Source: Streptomyces sp. f51 | GTDB taxonomy: Bacteria > Actinomycetota > Actinomycetes > Streptomycetales > Streptomycetaceae | Direction of reading: 5' to 3' | NCBI RefSeq assembly: GCF_037940415.1 | Contig: NZ_CP149798.1 | Span: 6,109,001-6,173,000, forward strand | DNA: 64,000 nucleotides | In this document: piece by piece, positions 43,488 through 52,256 of the stretch | Numbering within the stretch: position 1 is the first letter of the stretch | Layout of the letters: every line of letters begins with the position of its first letter | Notes under the pieces: model-generated | What the model was told of the DNA's origin: nothing | The model's database searches: none | Seen by the model: only the letters and a program-made list of their open reading frames with translations | Translations under genes and position numbers: made by a program

Positions 43488-46400
43488 TCAACGGCGTGTG
43501 TCGAACACGCGGGGAATCCGCGCACCGACAGGCTGACTGATCGTCACATTCTGCTCCGGTGGCCGCACTTGATCGTCCTCACCGGAATCCACCGCCGCCC
43601 CCGACGCGATGACGGCGGCCGCCATCGCGTGCGCGAGCGCGGTGCGTGAGCGGACGCCGAACTTGCGGTAGACCCGCGACAGGGCGCCTTCCACCGTCTT
43701 GACGCTGATGAACAGCTCCGCCGCGACTTCCCTGTTGGTCGCCCCGCCGCCGACCAGACCTGCGATCCTGGCCTCCGTGGGCGTGAGTTCGGGCCCCTCC
43801 GCGCCCGCCTCTCCTCTCCGGTCCCCGGCTTCCAGCCGCGCCAGCTCGTCCCTGGCCCGCGCCGCGAGCGGAGCCGCGCCGATGCGGGTGGCGGTCTCCA
43901 GCGCCTCCCCGAGGGCCTCCCGCGCCGCGTTCCTGCGGCGCCCGCGACGCTCGACCGCGCCGAGCGCGATCAGGGTGCGCACCAGTTCCACGGGCAGCGG
44001 GAGCGGGCGCAGCAGGTCCACGGCGGCACGCAGCCGTACCGCCCCCTCCTTCGCCCGCCCGAGCCCCGCCTCACGCAGTCCCTCCGCGCGTTCGAGAGCC
44101 GCGAGGACGCTCCCCGGCGCGTCGCCGGACACGCGCGTGCGCGCCTCGCCGAGCACCGCTCCGGCCGCGTCGGACTCGCCGAGGACGACCAGGGCTTCGG
44201 CCAGATCGCCGTACCAGCGCAGCAGCGGCGGGTCGGCCGCCGACATGGCCTCGCCGAGTTCCTTGACGCGTTGCAGGGCCTCGACCGCGGCGGCCGCTCC
44301 GTGCGGATCGCCGGGAAGCAGCCGGGCCTGTCCGAGCACCGCCAGCGCGCGCAGCAGGAACAGCCGGTCCCCGTCCGACTCCGAGGCCCGTACCGCCTGT
44401 TCGGCCAGACGCCGCGCCTCCTCGACAGTGCCGCCCGCGGTGGCCGCGAGCGCCGCTGCGTACAGCGTCGGAGCCGCCTGTACGCCCGTCTCGGCCAGGG
44501 CGCGCGAGCAGCGGGCGGCCGTGCGCAAGGCCTCACGGCAGTGCCCGGAGCGCACCTGGATCCGGGTCAGCGCCACCAGCGTCGCCATGACCTCCTCGAC
44601 CCCCGCGAACTCGCCTATGTCCGCGAGGAGTTCGGTGACCTGGTGGCCGGCCTCGGTCACCTTGTCGGAGTCCAGGGCGAGGATCGCCCGCATCCGGATC
44701 AGTCCCCAGCTCTCCGGGCCGGCGTCGGCGCCGCCGACCAGGGCGAGCGCCTCCTCCAGCGCGGCGCCTGCGGCGGCCGGCTCCCCGGCCAGGGACCGTA
44801 CCCGGGCGAGGGTCGCGAGCGCCCCGATCCGGGTGTCCGTGTCTCCGGCCGTGGCCGCCTGCCGGGCCGCGCGCCGGGCGAACCGGGCCGCGTCCTCCAG
44901 CTCCCCGCACAACAGACCGCGCAGCGCGGCCCAGTGGTGCATCCACGCCTGCGCCTCCGGATCGCCCTCGGCGTCCCGGAGGCCCTCCTTGATCAGGTCC
45001 TGCGCGCCTTCCAGCGCCTGCCCGGCGTTGCGCAGCAGGACCAGCCGGGCCCGCACCCGCCGGCGCGGTGAACCCGACGTGGCGAGGACGGTCCGGGCCA
45101 CCTCGCCGGCCTCCTCCAGCCGGCCGGCGTCGCAGGCGTACCCGGCCGCGGCCAGCAGCCGTTCACCGCGGTCCGCCGGGTGGTCGCCCGGGGTGCGCCG
45201 GGCGGCGAACCCGGCCAGTTCGAAGGCGGCGTCGGGCGCGCCGTCGCGGCGGGCGTACTCGGCCGCGGACATCAGCGCCCGGGCGACGGTCTCGTCCTCG
45301 TGCGGGTGGGCGAGGGCGAGATGGCGGGCCTGTTCCACGGGTTCGGTGACCGCGCGGGCCAGCAGCGCGTGCGCCTCCCGGCGGCGGTGCTCCGGGGCGT
45401 CCGCGTAGACGGCGGCCCGGAGCACGGGATGCCGGAAGCGTACGGTGCCGTCGGCGTCGACCGCCGTGACACCCGACCGGTCGGTGTACGCGAGGGTCGC
45501 GGCGGGGTCCGCGGGGTCCGCGAGGTCCGCGAGGTCCGCGGCCGGGTCCGTGGGGTCCGGGGCTGTGTGCGCGGAGAGGTCCGTGGCGGTGGCGGTGGCG
45601 GGTGCGGTGGCGGGTGCGGGGGCTTGGAGACCGGCGGTGCGCAGCAGCGTGAGGCTGGGGTGGGCGGCGGCGCTCGCGACGAGGAGGGTGTGCCGCGCCG
45701 CCTCCGGCAGCGTGCGCACCTGCTCCAGCAGCAGGGCACGCAGCCCCCGGGGTACGGGCAGTGCCCAACCGGAGCCGACGGGTGCTCCCTCGCGCAGTGC
45801 CTCCCGCGCCAGCTCCGACGCGTACCACGGGTTCCCGGCGGCCGCCTCCTGAACGGCCCGCAGCAGTGCCGGCGGCAGGGCCTGCCCGAAGCCGGCGCGC
45901 ACGAGGTGGGCCACCTCGTCGTCCGTCAGCGGGGGCACGGGAAGCGCGACCGTGCCCGGCGGGCAGCAACGCAGCCGTTCGGGCTGCTCGCCGTCGGCCA
46001 CCCGCTCCGTCGCCACGCACCGTACGTCGCTGTTTTCTATGCGGCGTGCGACGAAGGCGAGCACCTCGGCGCTGGGCCCGTCGAGCCACTGGAGGCCGTC
46101 GACGACCAGCAGGACCGGTCCGGTGGCGGCCAGGGTCCGCAGCACTTCGAGGACGCCCACGCGCACCGCGAGACTGCTCCGGTCGTCGGCCGGCTCACGG
46201 CCGCGCATCAGCGCCGCCCGCAGGGCCGTCCGGGGCTCGGGCGCCAGGGTCTCCAGGCAGCTGTCCGGCACGCGCGCGAACAGGTCGATGAGGCCGAGGA
46301 AGGGGAACCGGGCGTCCTCCCGCTCGGGCGAGCAGGAGAGCACCGTGGCCGGCCGCTCGCGTGTGACCGAGGACGCCATGAGGGAGGCCACGAGCGTGGA

Positions 46401-46493
46401 CTTGCCGATCCCCGGGGGACCGTGGAGGAGCACCCCGGGACGGGCGGCCAACTCGGTTCGGGCGGTGTCGAGCAGTTCGCGGCGCCCGGTCAA
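43488..46493 (-). CDS. LAL-family LuxR regulator with N-terminal AAA/STAND ATPase
   Basis: A 1001-residue regulator. The ATPase has Walker A LLHGPPGIGKSTLV near residues 22-35 and Walker B VLLVVDGLQWLDGPS. A long helical-repeat middle follows, then a LuxR helix-turn-helix (LTPTEARIAGLVGGGATNREVAAELFISVKTVEGALSRVYRKFGVRSRT) near residues 930-980. A low-complexity Ala/Pro/Thr/Asp linker encoded by short tandem repeats (about 45,490-45,640) interrupts the protein near residue 290-335. The start is TTG 46493, supported by GGAAG 8 nt upstream and the absence of another start in frame. LAL proteins often activate secondary metabolism or sugar use. No target is obvious; the divergent kinase gene shares its promoter region. 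Confidence 0.9.
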   Translation of the reverse strand: MTGRRELLDTARTELAARPGVLLHGPPGIGKSTLVASLMASSVTRERPATVLSCSPEREDARFPFLGLIDLFARVPDSCLETLAPEPRTALRAALMRGREPADDRSSLAVRVGVLEVLRTLAATGPVLLVVDGLQWLDGPSAEVLAFVARRIENSDVRCVATERVADGEQPERLRCCPPGTVALPVPPLTDDEVAHLVRAGFGQALPPALLRAVQEAAAGNPWYASELAREALREGAPVGSGWALPVPRGLRALLLEQVRTLPEAARHTLLVASAAAHPSLTLLRTAGLQAPAPATAPATATATDLSAHTAPDPTDPAADLADLADPADPAATLAYTDRSGVTAVDADGTVRFRHPVLRAAVYADAPEHRRREAHALLARAVTEPVEQARHLALAHPHEDETVARALMSAAEYARRDGAPDAAFELAGFAARRTPGDHPADRGERLLAAAGYACDAGRLEEAGEVARTVLATSGSPRRRVRARLVLLRNAGQALEGAQDLIKEGLRDAEGDPEAQAWMHHWAALRGLLCGELEDAARFARRAARQAATAGDTDTRIGALATLARVRSLAGEPAAAGAALEEALALVGGADAGPESWGLIRMRAILALDSDKVTEAGHQVTELLADIGEFAGVEEVMATLVALTRIQVRSGHCREALRTAARCSRALAETGVQAAPTLYAAALAATAGGTVEEARRLAEQAVRASESDGDRLFLLRALAVLGQARLLPGDPHGAAAAVEALQRVKELGEAMSAADPPLLRWYGDLAEALVVLGESDAAGAVLGEARTRVSGDAPGSVLAALERAEGLREAGLGRAKEGAVRLRAAVDLLRPLPLPVELVRTLIALGAVERRGRRRNAAREALGEALETATRIGAAPLAARARDELARLEAGDRRGEAGAEGPELTPTEARIAGLVGGGATNREVAAELFISVKTVEGALSRVYRKFGVRSRTALAHAMAAAVIASGAAVDSGEDDQVRPPEQNVTISQPVGARIPRVFDTRR
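45490..45640 (-). repeat. Low-complexity tandem repeats in the LAL regulator gene
   Basis: Runs of the 9-bp unit GGTCCGCGA/G (about 45,505-45,560) and of GGTGGC/GGTGC-rich units (about 45,580-45,620) encode an Ala/Asp/Pro/Thr linker. Slippage here would change length in steps of three residues without a frameshift. Confidence 0.7.
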
Positions 46494-46822
46494 CGACCGT
46501 GCTTCCGTGGCAGCCGCCCGCCCCGCGACCAGGCGGCGGCACCGGTAGTCCTCACGCGTGCGGCACCCGGGTACGGGTTGGGTGGGGCGCCGAGCGCGGG
46601 GCCGGGGGCTCGGTGGGCACGGTGGGTCCCCAGGCGTCGCGGTGGCATGTGTTCATGACATCCGTTGCGGATTCGGCTTGTCAATGACGTCCGTCACGCG
46701 GTCGGTTGGAGCCGCGAGACCTCCCTCCCCGGTCCGATGAAAGTCTGAACAGCGGCGACTTTGGTCGACGACCGGGCTCGGGAAGGGCCGGTGGCGGGTC
46801 CGGCTGCGTAGATTTGCCGACC
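46494..46822. other. Divergent promoter region with a direct repeat
   Basis: A 329-bp region between the LAL regulator (minus) and the sensor kinase (plus). ATGACATCCGT (46655-46665) and ATGACGTCCGT (46684-46694) form an 11-bp direct repeat with one difference, 29 bp apart. TAGATT at 46809-46814 ends 8 nt before the kinase GTG and, with no ribosome site present, suggests a leaderless kinase transcript. No gene is seen. Confidence 0.5.
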
Positions 46823-48097
46823 GTGAGTGGTGACAAGCCGGCGCCCGAGCCGCATGACGTTCCAGCGCCGGTCCTGCGCGCCCGGCGCTGGCTCCTGCCG
46901 TCCGCCGTGGCCGCGGACCTCGACCCCGACGCCGACCGCGCCGGGTCCTCCGGACGGCCCCGGCGCACCCTGCGGGACTGGTTCGTCGACTTCGGCTGCT
47001 TCCTGCTGGCCGTGTTCATCGGACTGGCCGCCGCGAAGACCGTGACCAACGACCCCGGTATTCCGCATGCCTACGCCGTCGCCGACCAGCTCATCGGCGC
47101 GCTCGCCTGTGGAGCGGTCTGGCTGCGCCGGCGGTGGCCGCTGGGACTGGCCGTGGCCATGATCCCGGTCGGGCTGGTCTCCAACACGGCGGGCGGCGCG
47201 GGTCTCGTCGCCCTGTTCACCCTCGCCGTGCACCGGCCCTTCCGCTACGTGGCCTGGGTCGCGGGCGTCCAGATCGCGCTGCTCCCGGCGTTCTTCTGGC
47301 TGCGGCCCGACCCCGAACTGCCCTACCTCGCCGCCCTCGCCGTCACTGCGCTGCTCACCTCCGCGGTGGTCGGATGGGGCATGTTCGTACGGTCCAAACG
47401 CCAGCTCGTGCAGAGTCTGCGGGACCGGGCGCGGCGGGCCGAGACCGAGGCGGCGCTGCGGGCCGAGCAGGCGCAGCGGCTCGCCCGGGAGGCGATCGCG
47501 CGCGAGATGCACGACGTGCTCGCGCACCGGCTGACGCTGCTGAGCGTGCACGCGGGGGCGCTGGAGTTCCGGCCCGACGCTCCCCGGGAGGAGGTCGTGC
47601 GGGCCGCCGGGGTGATCCGGGAGAGCGCGCACGAGGCCTTGCAGGATCTGCGGGAGATCATCGGGGTGCTGCGGGCGGGGGACTCCGAGGAGGCGGGGCG
47701 GCCGCAGCCGACGCTCGCGGCGCTCGACGGGCTGGTCGCCGAGTCGCGCTCCGCCGGAGCGAAGATCGTCCTCGACAACCGGGTGCTCGATCCGGCCGCC
47801 GTGCCCGCGTCCGTGGGCCGTACCGCGTACCGCATCGTGCAGGAGGGGCTGACGAACGCGCGCAAGCATGCGCCGGGTGCGGAGGTGACGGTGTCGGTGC
47901 GGGGGGCCGCTGGTGACGGTCTGACGGTGACCGTCGCCAATCCGGCGCCGCCGGGTCCGGTGCCCAGGGTGCCGGGGTCGGGGCAGGGGCTGATCGGGCT
48001 GACGGAGCGGGCGACGTTGGCGGGTGGGCGGCTTGAGCACGGGGGGCTGGGGGGTGGGGGGTTCCGGGTGAGGGCCTGGTTGCCGTGGGGTGCCTGA
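46823..48097 (+). CDS. Sensor histidine kinase (HisKA_3 type), probably leaderless
   Basis: A 424-residue kinase with membrane helices in residues about 55-190 (FGCFLLAVFIGLAAAKTV, LGLAVAMIPVGLV, YLAALAVTALLTSAVVGWGMF), then the dimerisation helix REAIAREMHDVLAHRLTLLSVHAGAL and an ATPase domain with YRIVQEGLTNARKHA. It is the usual partner type of NarL regulators. The likely partner is at 48413-49084, though the two are separated by 315 bp of hairpin and repeat DNA. GTG 46823 has no Shine-Dalgarno but is 8 nt from a TAGATT -10 element. The frame's upstream part (from 46706) lacks conservation and is not included. Confidence 0.88.
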   Translation: MSGDKPAPEPHDVPAPVLRARRWLLPSAVAADLDPDADRAGSSGRPRRTLRDWFVDFGCFLLAVFIGLAAAKTVTNDPGIPHAYAVADQLIGALACGAVWLRRRWPLGLAVAMIPVGLVSNTAGGAGLVALFTLAVHRPFRYVAWVAGVQIALLPAFFWLRPDPELPYLAALAVTALLTSAVVGWGMFVRSKRQLVQSLRDRARRAETEAALRAEQAQRLAREAIAREMHDVLAHRLTLLSVHAGALEFRPDAPREEVVRAAGVIRESAHEALQDLREIIGVLRAGDSEEAGRPQPTLAALDGLVAESRSAGAKIVLDNRVLDPAAVPASVGRTAYRIVQEGLTNARKHAPGAEVTVSVRGAAGDGLTVTVANPAPPGPVPRVPGSGQGLIGLTERATLAGGRLEHGGLGGGGFRVRAWLPWGA

Positions 48098-48117
48098 AGG
48101 TTCGGTGGGTGGGTCGG

Positions 48118-48199
48118 GGCCGTGCCGGTGCATCAGCCCGTCGCCGTTGGGTGAGGAGTGACCGTCGGTGGCGACGGGCATCGATGTACCGGCACGGCC
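48118..48199. repeat. 82-bp imperfect inverted repeat (hairpin)
   Basis: The left arm 48118-48145 and right arm 48170-48199 are complementary except for one mismatch, a 2-nt bulge and one further mismatch, around a 24-nt loop. It begins 20 bp after the kinase stop. It could be a strong terminator or the ends of a small non-autonomous element. Confidence 0.7.
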
Positions 48200-48231
48200 C
48201 CTTGCGCCGGATCCCGGGTGCGGGTGAGATT

Positions 48232-48280
48232 TTCAGCCCCTCCGGCGTTTGAGGAGCGGGGTCCGGGGCGGAGCCCCGGG
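48232..48280. repeat. Streptomyces intergenic repeat, copy 1
   Basis: It begins TTCAGCCCCTCCGGCG and ends with CCGGGGC-GGA-GCCCCGG, a perfect 7-bp hairpin. I recognise the sequence type from many Streptomyces intergenic regions. The neighbouring copy at 48301 shares most of its length. Confidence 0.75.
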
Positions 48281-48300
48281 GGTGGCCCGCCCGGAGCGCA

Positions 48301-48350
48301 TTCAGCCCTTCCGGCGATTGAGGAGCGGGGGGTCTGGGGCGGAGCCCCCG
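48301..48350. repeat. Streptomyces intergenic repeat, copy 2
   Basis: It begins TTCAGCCCTTCCGGCG and ends with a GGGGC-GGA-GCCCC hairpin, and is aligned head-to-tail with copy 1 at 69-bp spacing. Together they fill most of the gap between the kinase and regulator genes. Confidence 0.75.
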
Positions 48351-48412
48351 GTTCGGGTTGGGTAGGGGCGGAGGGGGCGAAGGAAGGTCTGGCGGGCTGG
48401 TTGGGTGGGGGG

Positions 48413-49084
48413 ATGACTGTGATTCGGCTGGTGATCGTCGACGATGACCCCCTGGTGCGGGCGGGGCTGGCCCTCATGCTCGGGGGCGCCGGAGACGTCG
48501 AGATCGTCGGCGAGGCGGCCGACGGCTCCGAGGTGGAGGACCTCGTCGATCGCGTCCGCCCCGACGTCGTGCTGATGGACATCAGGATGCCGGGCGTCGA
48601 CGGACTCACCGCCACCGAGCGCCTGCGCGGCCGGGAGAGGGCACCACAGGTCGTGGTCCTGACGACCTTTCACGCCGACGAGCAGGTGCTGCGGGCCCTG
48701 CGCGCGGGCGCGGCCGGATTCGTCCTCAAGGACACCCCGCCCGCCGAGATCCTGGCGGCGGTACGCCGGGTCGCGGCCGGCGACCCGGTGCTGTCGCCTG
48801 CCGTCACACGCCAGTTGATGGAACACGCGGCCGGCTCAGCGCTCGACAGCCGCCGTTCGGGCGCCCGTTCCCGGATGGCCGTCCTCAACGAGCGAGAACG
48901 CGAGGTCGCCGTCGAGGTCGGACGGGGCAGCTCGAACGCGGAGATCGCCGCCGGACTGTTCATGAGCGTCGCCACGGTCAAGACCCACGTCTCCCGGATC
49001 CTCGCCAAGCTCGGCCTCAACAACCGCGTGCAGATCGCGCTGCTGGCGTACGACGCGGGGCTGCTGGAGCGGGACGGGCACTGA
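48413..49084 (+). CDS. NarL/LuxR-family response regulator
   Basis: A 223-residue regulator with an intact receiver (LVIVDDDPLVRAGLAL, VVLMDIRMPGVDG, VVLTTFHADEQVLRALRAGAAGFVLKDTPPAE) and a LuxR helix-turn-helix (LNEREREVAVEVGRGSSNAEIAAGLFMSVATVKTHVSRILAKLGL). It is the likely partner of the kinase at 46823-48097. ATG 48413 follows a G-rich stretch (GGTGGGGGG). The P450 gene starts 41 bp downstream on the same strand and could belong to its transcript. Confidence 0.92.
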   Translation: MTVIRLVIVDDDPLVRAGLALMLGGAGDVEIVGEAADGSEVEDLVDRVRPDVVLMDIRMPGVDGLTATERLRGRERAPQVVVLTTFHADEQVLRALRAGAAGFVLKDTPPAEILAAVRRVAAGDPVLSPAVTRQLMEHAAGSALDSRRSGARSRMAVLNEREREVAVEVGRGSSNAEIAAGLFMSVATVKTHVSRILAKLGLNNRVQIALLAYDAGLLERDGH

Positions 49085-49125
49085 GCGGGCGGCCCGCGCG
49101 TTGAGGGGGTGACGAGAGGAGAGCC

Positions 49126-50298
49126 GTGATCGATCTGAGGGAGTACGGAGGGTTCGCCGAGGACCCGCATCCCGTCTACGCCGAGTTACGCGCGCTCGGT
49201 CCCGTGCACCGGGTGCGGTTGCCGGCACCGGACGAGGGCCACGAGACCTGGCTCGTCGTCGGGTACGAGGAGGCGCGGGCCGCGCTGGCCGACCAGCGGC
49301 TGGCGAAGAACGCCAACACGGCGGGGTTCGCCTTCTTCGGCGAGGAGCTGATCGGCGAGCACATGCTCCTGTCCGACCCGCCGCAGCACACCCGCCTCCG
49401 GACGCTGATCGCGGGCGAGTTCACCGGCCGGCGGGTCGCGGCCCTGCGTCCGAGAGTCCAGGAGATCACCGACGAACTGCTCGACGCGATGCTTCCGCTC
49501 GGGCGTGCCGACCTCGTCGAGTCCTTCGCCTATCCGCTGCCGCTGACCGTCATCTGCGAACTGCTCGGGGTGCCCGGGCCGGACCGGGCCGCCTTCCGCG
49601 CCCTGTCCACGGAGACCGTGGCGCCCACCAGCGCCGAGAGCCACGAGAAGGCCTTCGTCGAACTCGCCGCCTATCTCGGTGATCTGATCGAGGACAAGCG
49701 CTGCGCCGGTCCCACCGACGACCTGCTCAGCGGACTGATCCGCACCACCGCCGAGGACGGGGACCGGCTCTCGCCGCGGGAGCTGCGCGGCATGGCGTTC
49801 CTGCTCCTCGTCGCCGGACACGAGACGACGGTCAACCTCATCACCGGCGTCGTCCGCTCCCTGATCGGCCACCCCGACCAATTCGCCGCGCTGCGCGCCG
49901 ACATGACCCTGCTCGACGGCACCATCGAGGAGACCCTGCGCCATGACGGACCGGTCGAGAACGCGACCTTCCGCTATGCCGCGGAGCCCGTCGACATCGG
50001 CGGCACGGCGATCGCGGCCGGGGAAGAGGTGATGATCTGCCTCAGCGCCGCCGACCGCGACGAGGCGCGCTATCCGGCGCCGGACCGCTTCGACCTCCGG
50101 CGCGAGACCCGCGGGCATCTCGCCTTCGGGCACGGCATCCACTACTGCCTGGGCGCGCCGCTGGCCCGGCTCGAAGCCCAAGTGGCCCTCCGCTCGCTGC
50201 TGGAGCGGTGCCCGGACCTGGCGCTCGACGGACCGCCCGGCGGCTGGCTGCCCGGCATGCTGATGCGGGGCGTGCGCCATCTGCCGGTGCGCTGGTGA
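49126..50298 (+). CDS. Cytochrome P450 (CYP107-like); TTA codon 21
   Basis: A complete 390-residue soluble bacterial P450. The I-helix oxygen motif is LLVAGHETTVN, the K-helix ExxR is EETLR, and the heme ligand Cys lies in FGHGIHYCLGAPLARLE. Length and motifs resemble the CYP107 family, which hydroxylates polyketides and terpenoids; the substrate cannot be read. Codon 21 is TTA (49186-49188), so translation should need the bldA tRNA, an unusual mark for a lone P450 and a hint at secondary metabolism. GTG 49126 follows GAGAGGAGAG. No ferredoxin gene is adjacent. It is too far from the sugar cluster to be assigned to it. Confidence 0.93.
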   Translation: MIDLREYGGFAEDPHPVYAELRALGPVHRVRLPAPDEGHETWLVVGYEEARAALADQRLAKNANTAGFAFFGEELIGEHMLLSDPPQHTRLRTLIAGEFTGRRVAALRPRVQEITDELLDAMLPLGRADLVESFAYPLPLTVICELLGVPGPDRAAFRALSTETVAPTSAESHEKAFVELAAYLGDLIEDKRCAGPTDDLLSGLIRTTAEDGDRLSPRELRGMAFLLLVAGHETTVNLITGVVRSLIGHPDQFAALRADMTLLDGTIEETLRHDGPVENATFRYAAEPVDIGGTAIAAGEEVMICLSAADRDEARYPAPDRFDLRRETRGHLAFGHGIHYCLGAPLARLEAQVALRSLLERCPDLALDGPPGGWLPGMLMRGVRHLPVRW

Positions 50299-50330
50299 GC
50301 GGCCCGGTGTCCGGCCGCACCTCGCCCGCC

Positions 50331-50358
50331 CGGCCCGGCGGTCGTCGGTGCCGGGCCG
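50331..50358. terminator. Convergent terminator hairpin
   Basis: CGGCCCGGC and GCCGGGCCG form perfect 9-bp arms with a 10-nt loop. The hairpin lies between the convergent P450 and Gfo/Idh genes. A second pair, GTCCGGCC/GGCCGGAC, surrounds it. Confidence 0.6.
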
Positions 50359-50376
50359 GACGGTGACGCGTCCTTC

Positions 50377-51390
50377 TCAGAACCTGCCGCCCGGGATCTC
50401 CGCCGGGGAGACCGGGCGGCGTTCGCGCCGGGACAGTTCGCAGGCCTCGGCGATGCGCAGGGCCTCCAGTGCCTCGCGGCCGTCGCAGGGGTTGGCGCGC
50501 TCGCCGCGGACCACTTCGACGAACGCGGCGAGCTCCGCCTCGTACGCGGGGCCGAAGCGTTCCAGGAAGCCGGTCCACGGCTTGTCCGCGGGCGGCGGCC
50601 CGGCCGTCTCGGTCGAGGCGATCGGCGTGCGGTCGTCCAGGCCGACGGCGATCTGGTCCAGCTCGCCGGACAGCTCCATGCGGACGTCGTAGCCCGCTCC
50701 GTTCATCCGGGTCGCCGTCGCCGTGGCGAGCATGCCGTCGTCGAAGGTGAGGACGGCCGCGCCGGTGTCGATGTCGTGCGCCTCGCGGAACATCGCGGGC
50801 CCGGCGTCGGAGCCGGTCGCGTACACGTGGACGACCTCACGGCCGCTGACCCAGCGCAGCATGTCGAAGTCGTGGATCAGACAGTCGCGGTAGAGCCCGC
50901 CGGAGAGCGGGAGATAGCCGGCCGGGGGCGGGGACTGGTCCGAGGTCATCGCGCGTACGGTGTGCAGCCGGCCGAGCCGGCCGGAACGCACCGCCTCGCG
51001 GGCGGCCGTGTATCCGACGTCGAAGCGGCGCTGGAAACCCATCTGAAGAACCGTTCCGGCGGCGTCGACCTCGGCGAGCGCCGCCAGTGTTCCCGCCAGG
51101 TCGAGAGCTATGGGCTTCTCGCAGAACACCGGGAGCCCGGAACGCGCCGCCCGGCCGATCAGCTCGGCGTGCGCCGAGGTGGCGGCGGTGATGACCACCG
51201 CGTCCACGCCCCAGGTGAAGATCTCGTTCACGGTCGGCGCCGCCGTCGCGCCCAGCCGGTCCGCCAGCCGCTGGGCCCGTGCGGGATCCGCGTCCGTGAC
51301 GATGAGAGAGCCGCCGACCTCGCGATGGCGGCTGAGAGTGGCCGCATGAAATGTACCGATACGGCCCGCTCCGATAAGTCCGATGCGCAT
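50377..51390 (-). CDS. Gfo/Idh/MocA-family dehydrogenase (inositol 2-dehydrogenase-like)
   Basis: A 337-residue NAD-dependent sugar dehydrogenase. The N-terminal fold begins MRIGLIGAGRIGTFHAATLSR. CEKPIALD near residue 97 carries the catalytic Lys, and GGLYRDCLIHDFDMLRWVSG gives the Asp-x3-His of inositol 2-dehydrogenases. Likely substrates are myo-inositol, scyllo-inositol or a related polyol. ATG 51390 is chosen because homology begins there. No ribosome site exists and a promoter ends 6 nt upstream, so the mRNA is probably leaderless. It is divergent from the GntR gene, and the sugar transporter and ROK kinase beyond suggest one catabolic module. Confidence 0.85.
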   Translation of the reverse strand: MRIGLIGAGRIGTFHAATLSRHREVGGSLIVTDADPARAQRLADRLGATAAPTVNEIFTWGVDAVVITAATSAHAELIGRAARSGLPVFCEKPIALDLAGTLAALAEVDAAGTVLQMGFQRRFDVGYTAAREAVRSGRLGRLHTVRAMTSDQSPPPAGYLPLSGGLYRDCLIHDFDMLRWVSGREVVHVYATGSDAGPAMFREAHDIDTGAAVLTFDDGMLATATATRMNGAGYDVRMELSGELDQIAVGLDDRTPIASTETAGPPPADKPWTGFLERFGPAYEAELAAFVEVVRGERANPCDGREALEALRIAEACELSRRERRPVSPAEIPGGRF

Positions 51391-51396
51391 GGGAAC

Positions 51397-51426
51397 AAAC
51401 TGGAGGGCGACCCGTCGCGCTGTCAA
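51397..51426 (-). promoter_or_regulatory. Promoter of the Gfo/Idh gene (leaderless)
   Basis: On the minus strand a consensus TTGACA (51426-51421) and CAGTTT (51402-51397) are 18 nt apart, and the ATG follows 6 nt later. Transcription would begin at or next to the start codon. Confidence 0.6.
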
Positions 51427-51430
51427 TGCT

Positions 51431-51442
51431 TTGTCCGGACAA
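51431..51442. promoter_or_regulatory. 12-bp perfect palindrome, candidate GntR operator
   Basis: TTGTCCGGACAA lies 4 bp upstream of the -35 of the dehydrogenase promoter and 49 bp before the GntR start. Its position between divergent genes makes it the natural operator candidate for the adjacent regulator. Confidence 0.55.
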
Positions 51443-51491
51443 TCGAACTTCACAACTTCCCGTCAACATGTCCCGGGGCTACGCTCGAGCC

Positions 51492-52256
51492 GTGGCCAAA
51501 CCAGTTGTGGATCCGACCGTGTCGCTCCAGCTCAGCGTCGACCGCACCAGTCCGGTCCCGCTGTACTTCCAGCTGGCGCAGCAGCTCGAGGCGGCCGTCG
51601 AGAACGGCGTGCTGACCCCGGGCAGCCTCCTCGGCAACGAGATCGAGCTCGCCGCGCGGCTCGGTCTGTCCCGCCCCACGGTCCGCCAGGCCATCCAGTC
51701 GCTCGTGGACAAGGGGTTGCTCGTTCGGCGCCGAGGTGTCGGCACCCAGGTCGTCCACAGCCAGGTCAGACGCCCCCTGGAGCTCAGCAGCCTCTACGAC
51801 GACCTGGAGACGGCCGGCCAGCGTCCCGCGACCCAGGTGGTCGTCAACACCGTCGAACCGGCGTCCACCGAGGTGGCGGCCGCTCTCGGGGTCGCCGAGG
51901 GCAGTGAGGTCCACCGGGTCGAACGGCTGCGTCTCGCGCACGGCGAGCCGATGGCGTACCTCTGCAACTTCCTCCCCCCGAAGCTGCTGGAGCTCGACGA
52001 CGAGCGGATGGAGGCCACCGGCCTGTACCGCCTGATGCGCGGCGCCGGCATCACCCTGCACAGCGCGCGCCAGTCCGTCGGCGCCCGCGCGGCCAGCGCC
52101 GAGGAGGGCGAGCGGCTCGGCGAACCGGCCGGGGCCCCGGTCCTCACCATGCAGCGCACCACCTTCGACGACACCGGCCGCGCGGTCGAGTTCGGCACCC
52201 ACATCTACCGCGCCTCGCGCTACTCCTTCGAGTTCCAGCTGCTCGTACGGTCCTGA
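51492..52256 (+). CDS. GntR-family (HutC subfamily) regulator
   Basis: A 254-residue regulator with a GntR winged helix (PLYFQLAQQLEAAVENGVLTPGSLLGNEIELAARLGLSRPTVRQAIQSLVDKGLLVRRRGVGTQV) and a UTRA ligand-binding domain (ASTEVAAALGVAEGSEVHRVERLRLAHGEPMAY to the end). UTRA domains bind small sugars or organic acids. GTG 51492 has no ribosome site but follows TACGCT (51480-51485) by 6 nt, so it is probably leaderless. It probably controls the divergent dehydrogenase and the downstream transporter, with TTGTCCGGACAA as candidate site. Confidence 0.9.
   Translation: MAKPVVDPTVSLQLSVDRTSPVPLYFQLAQQLEAAVENGVLTPGSLLGNEIELAARLGLSRPTVRQAIQSLVDKGLLVRRRGVGTQVVHSQVRRPLELSSLYDDLETAGQRPATQVVVNTVEPASTEVAAALGVAEGSEVHRVERLRLAHGEPMAYLCNFLPPKLLELDDERMEATGLYRLMRGAGITLHSARQSVGARAASAEEGERLGEPAGAPVLTMQRTTFDDTGRAVEFGTHIYRASRYSFEFQLLVRS

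Noticed and set aside
49126..50298. P450 assigned to the deoxysugar/polyketide cluster
   Set aside because: It lies more than 30 kb from the cluster with unrelated genes between; only the TTA codon suggests secondary metabolism.
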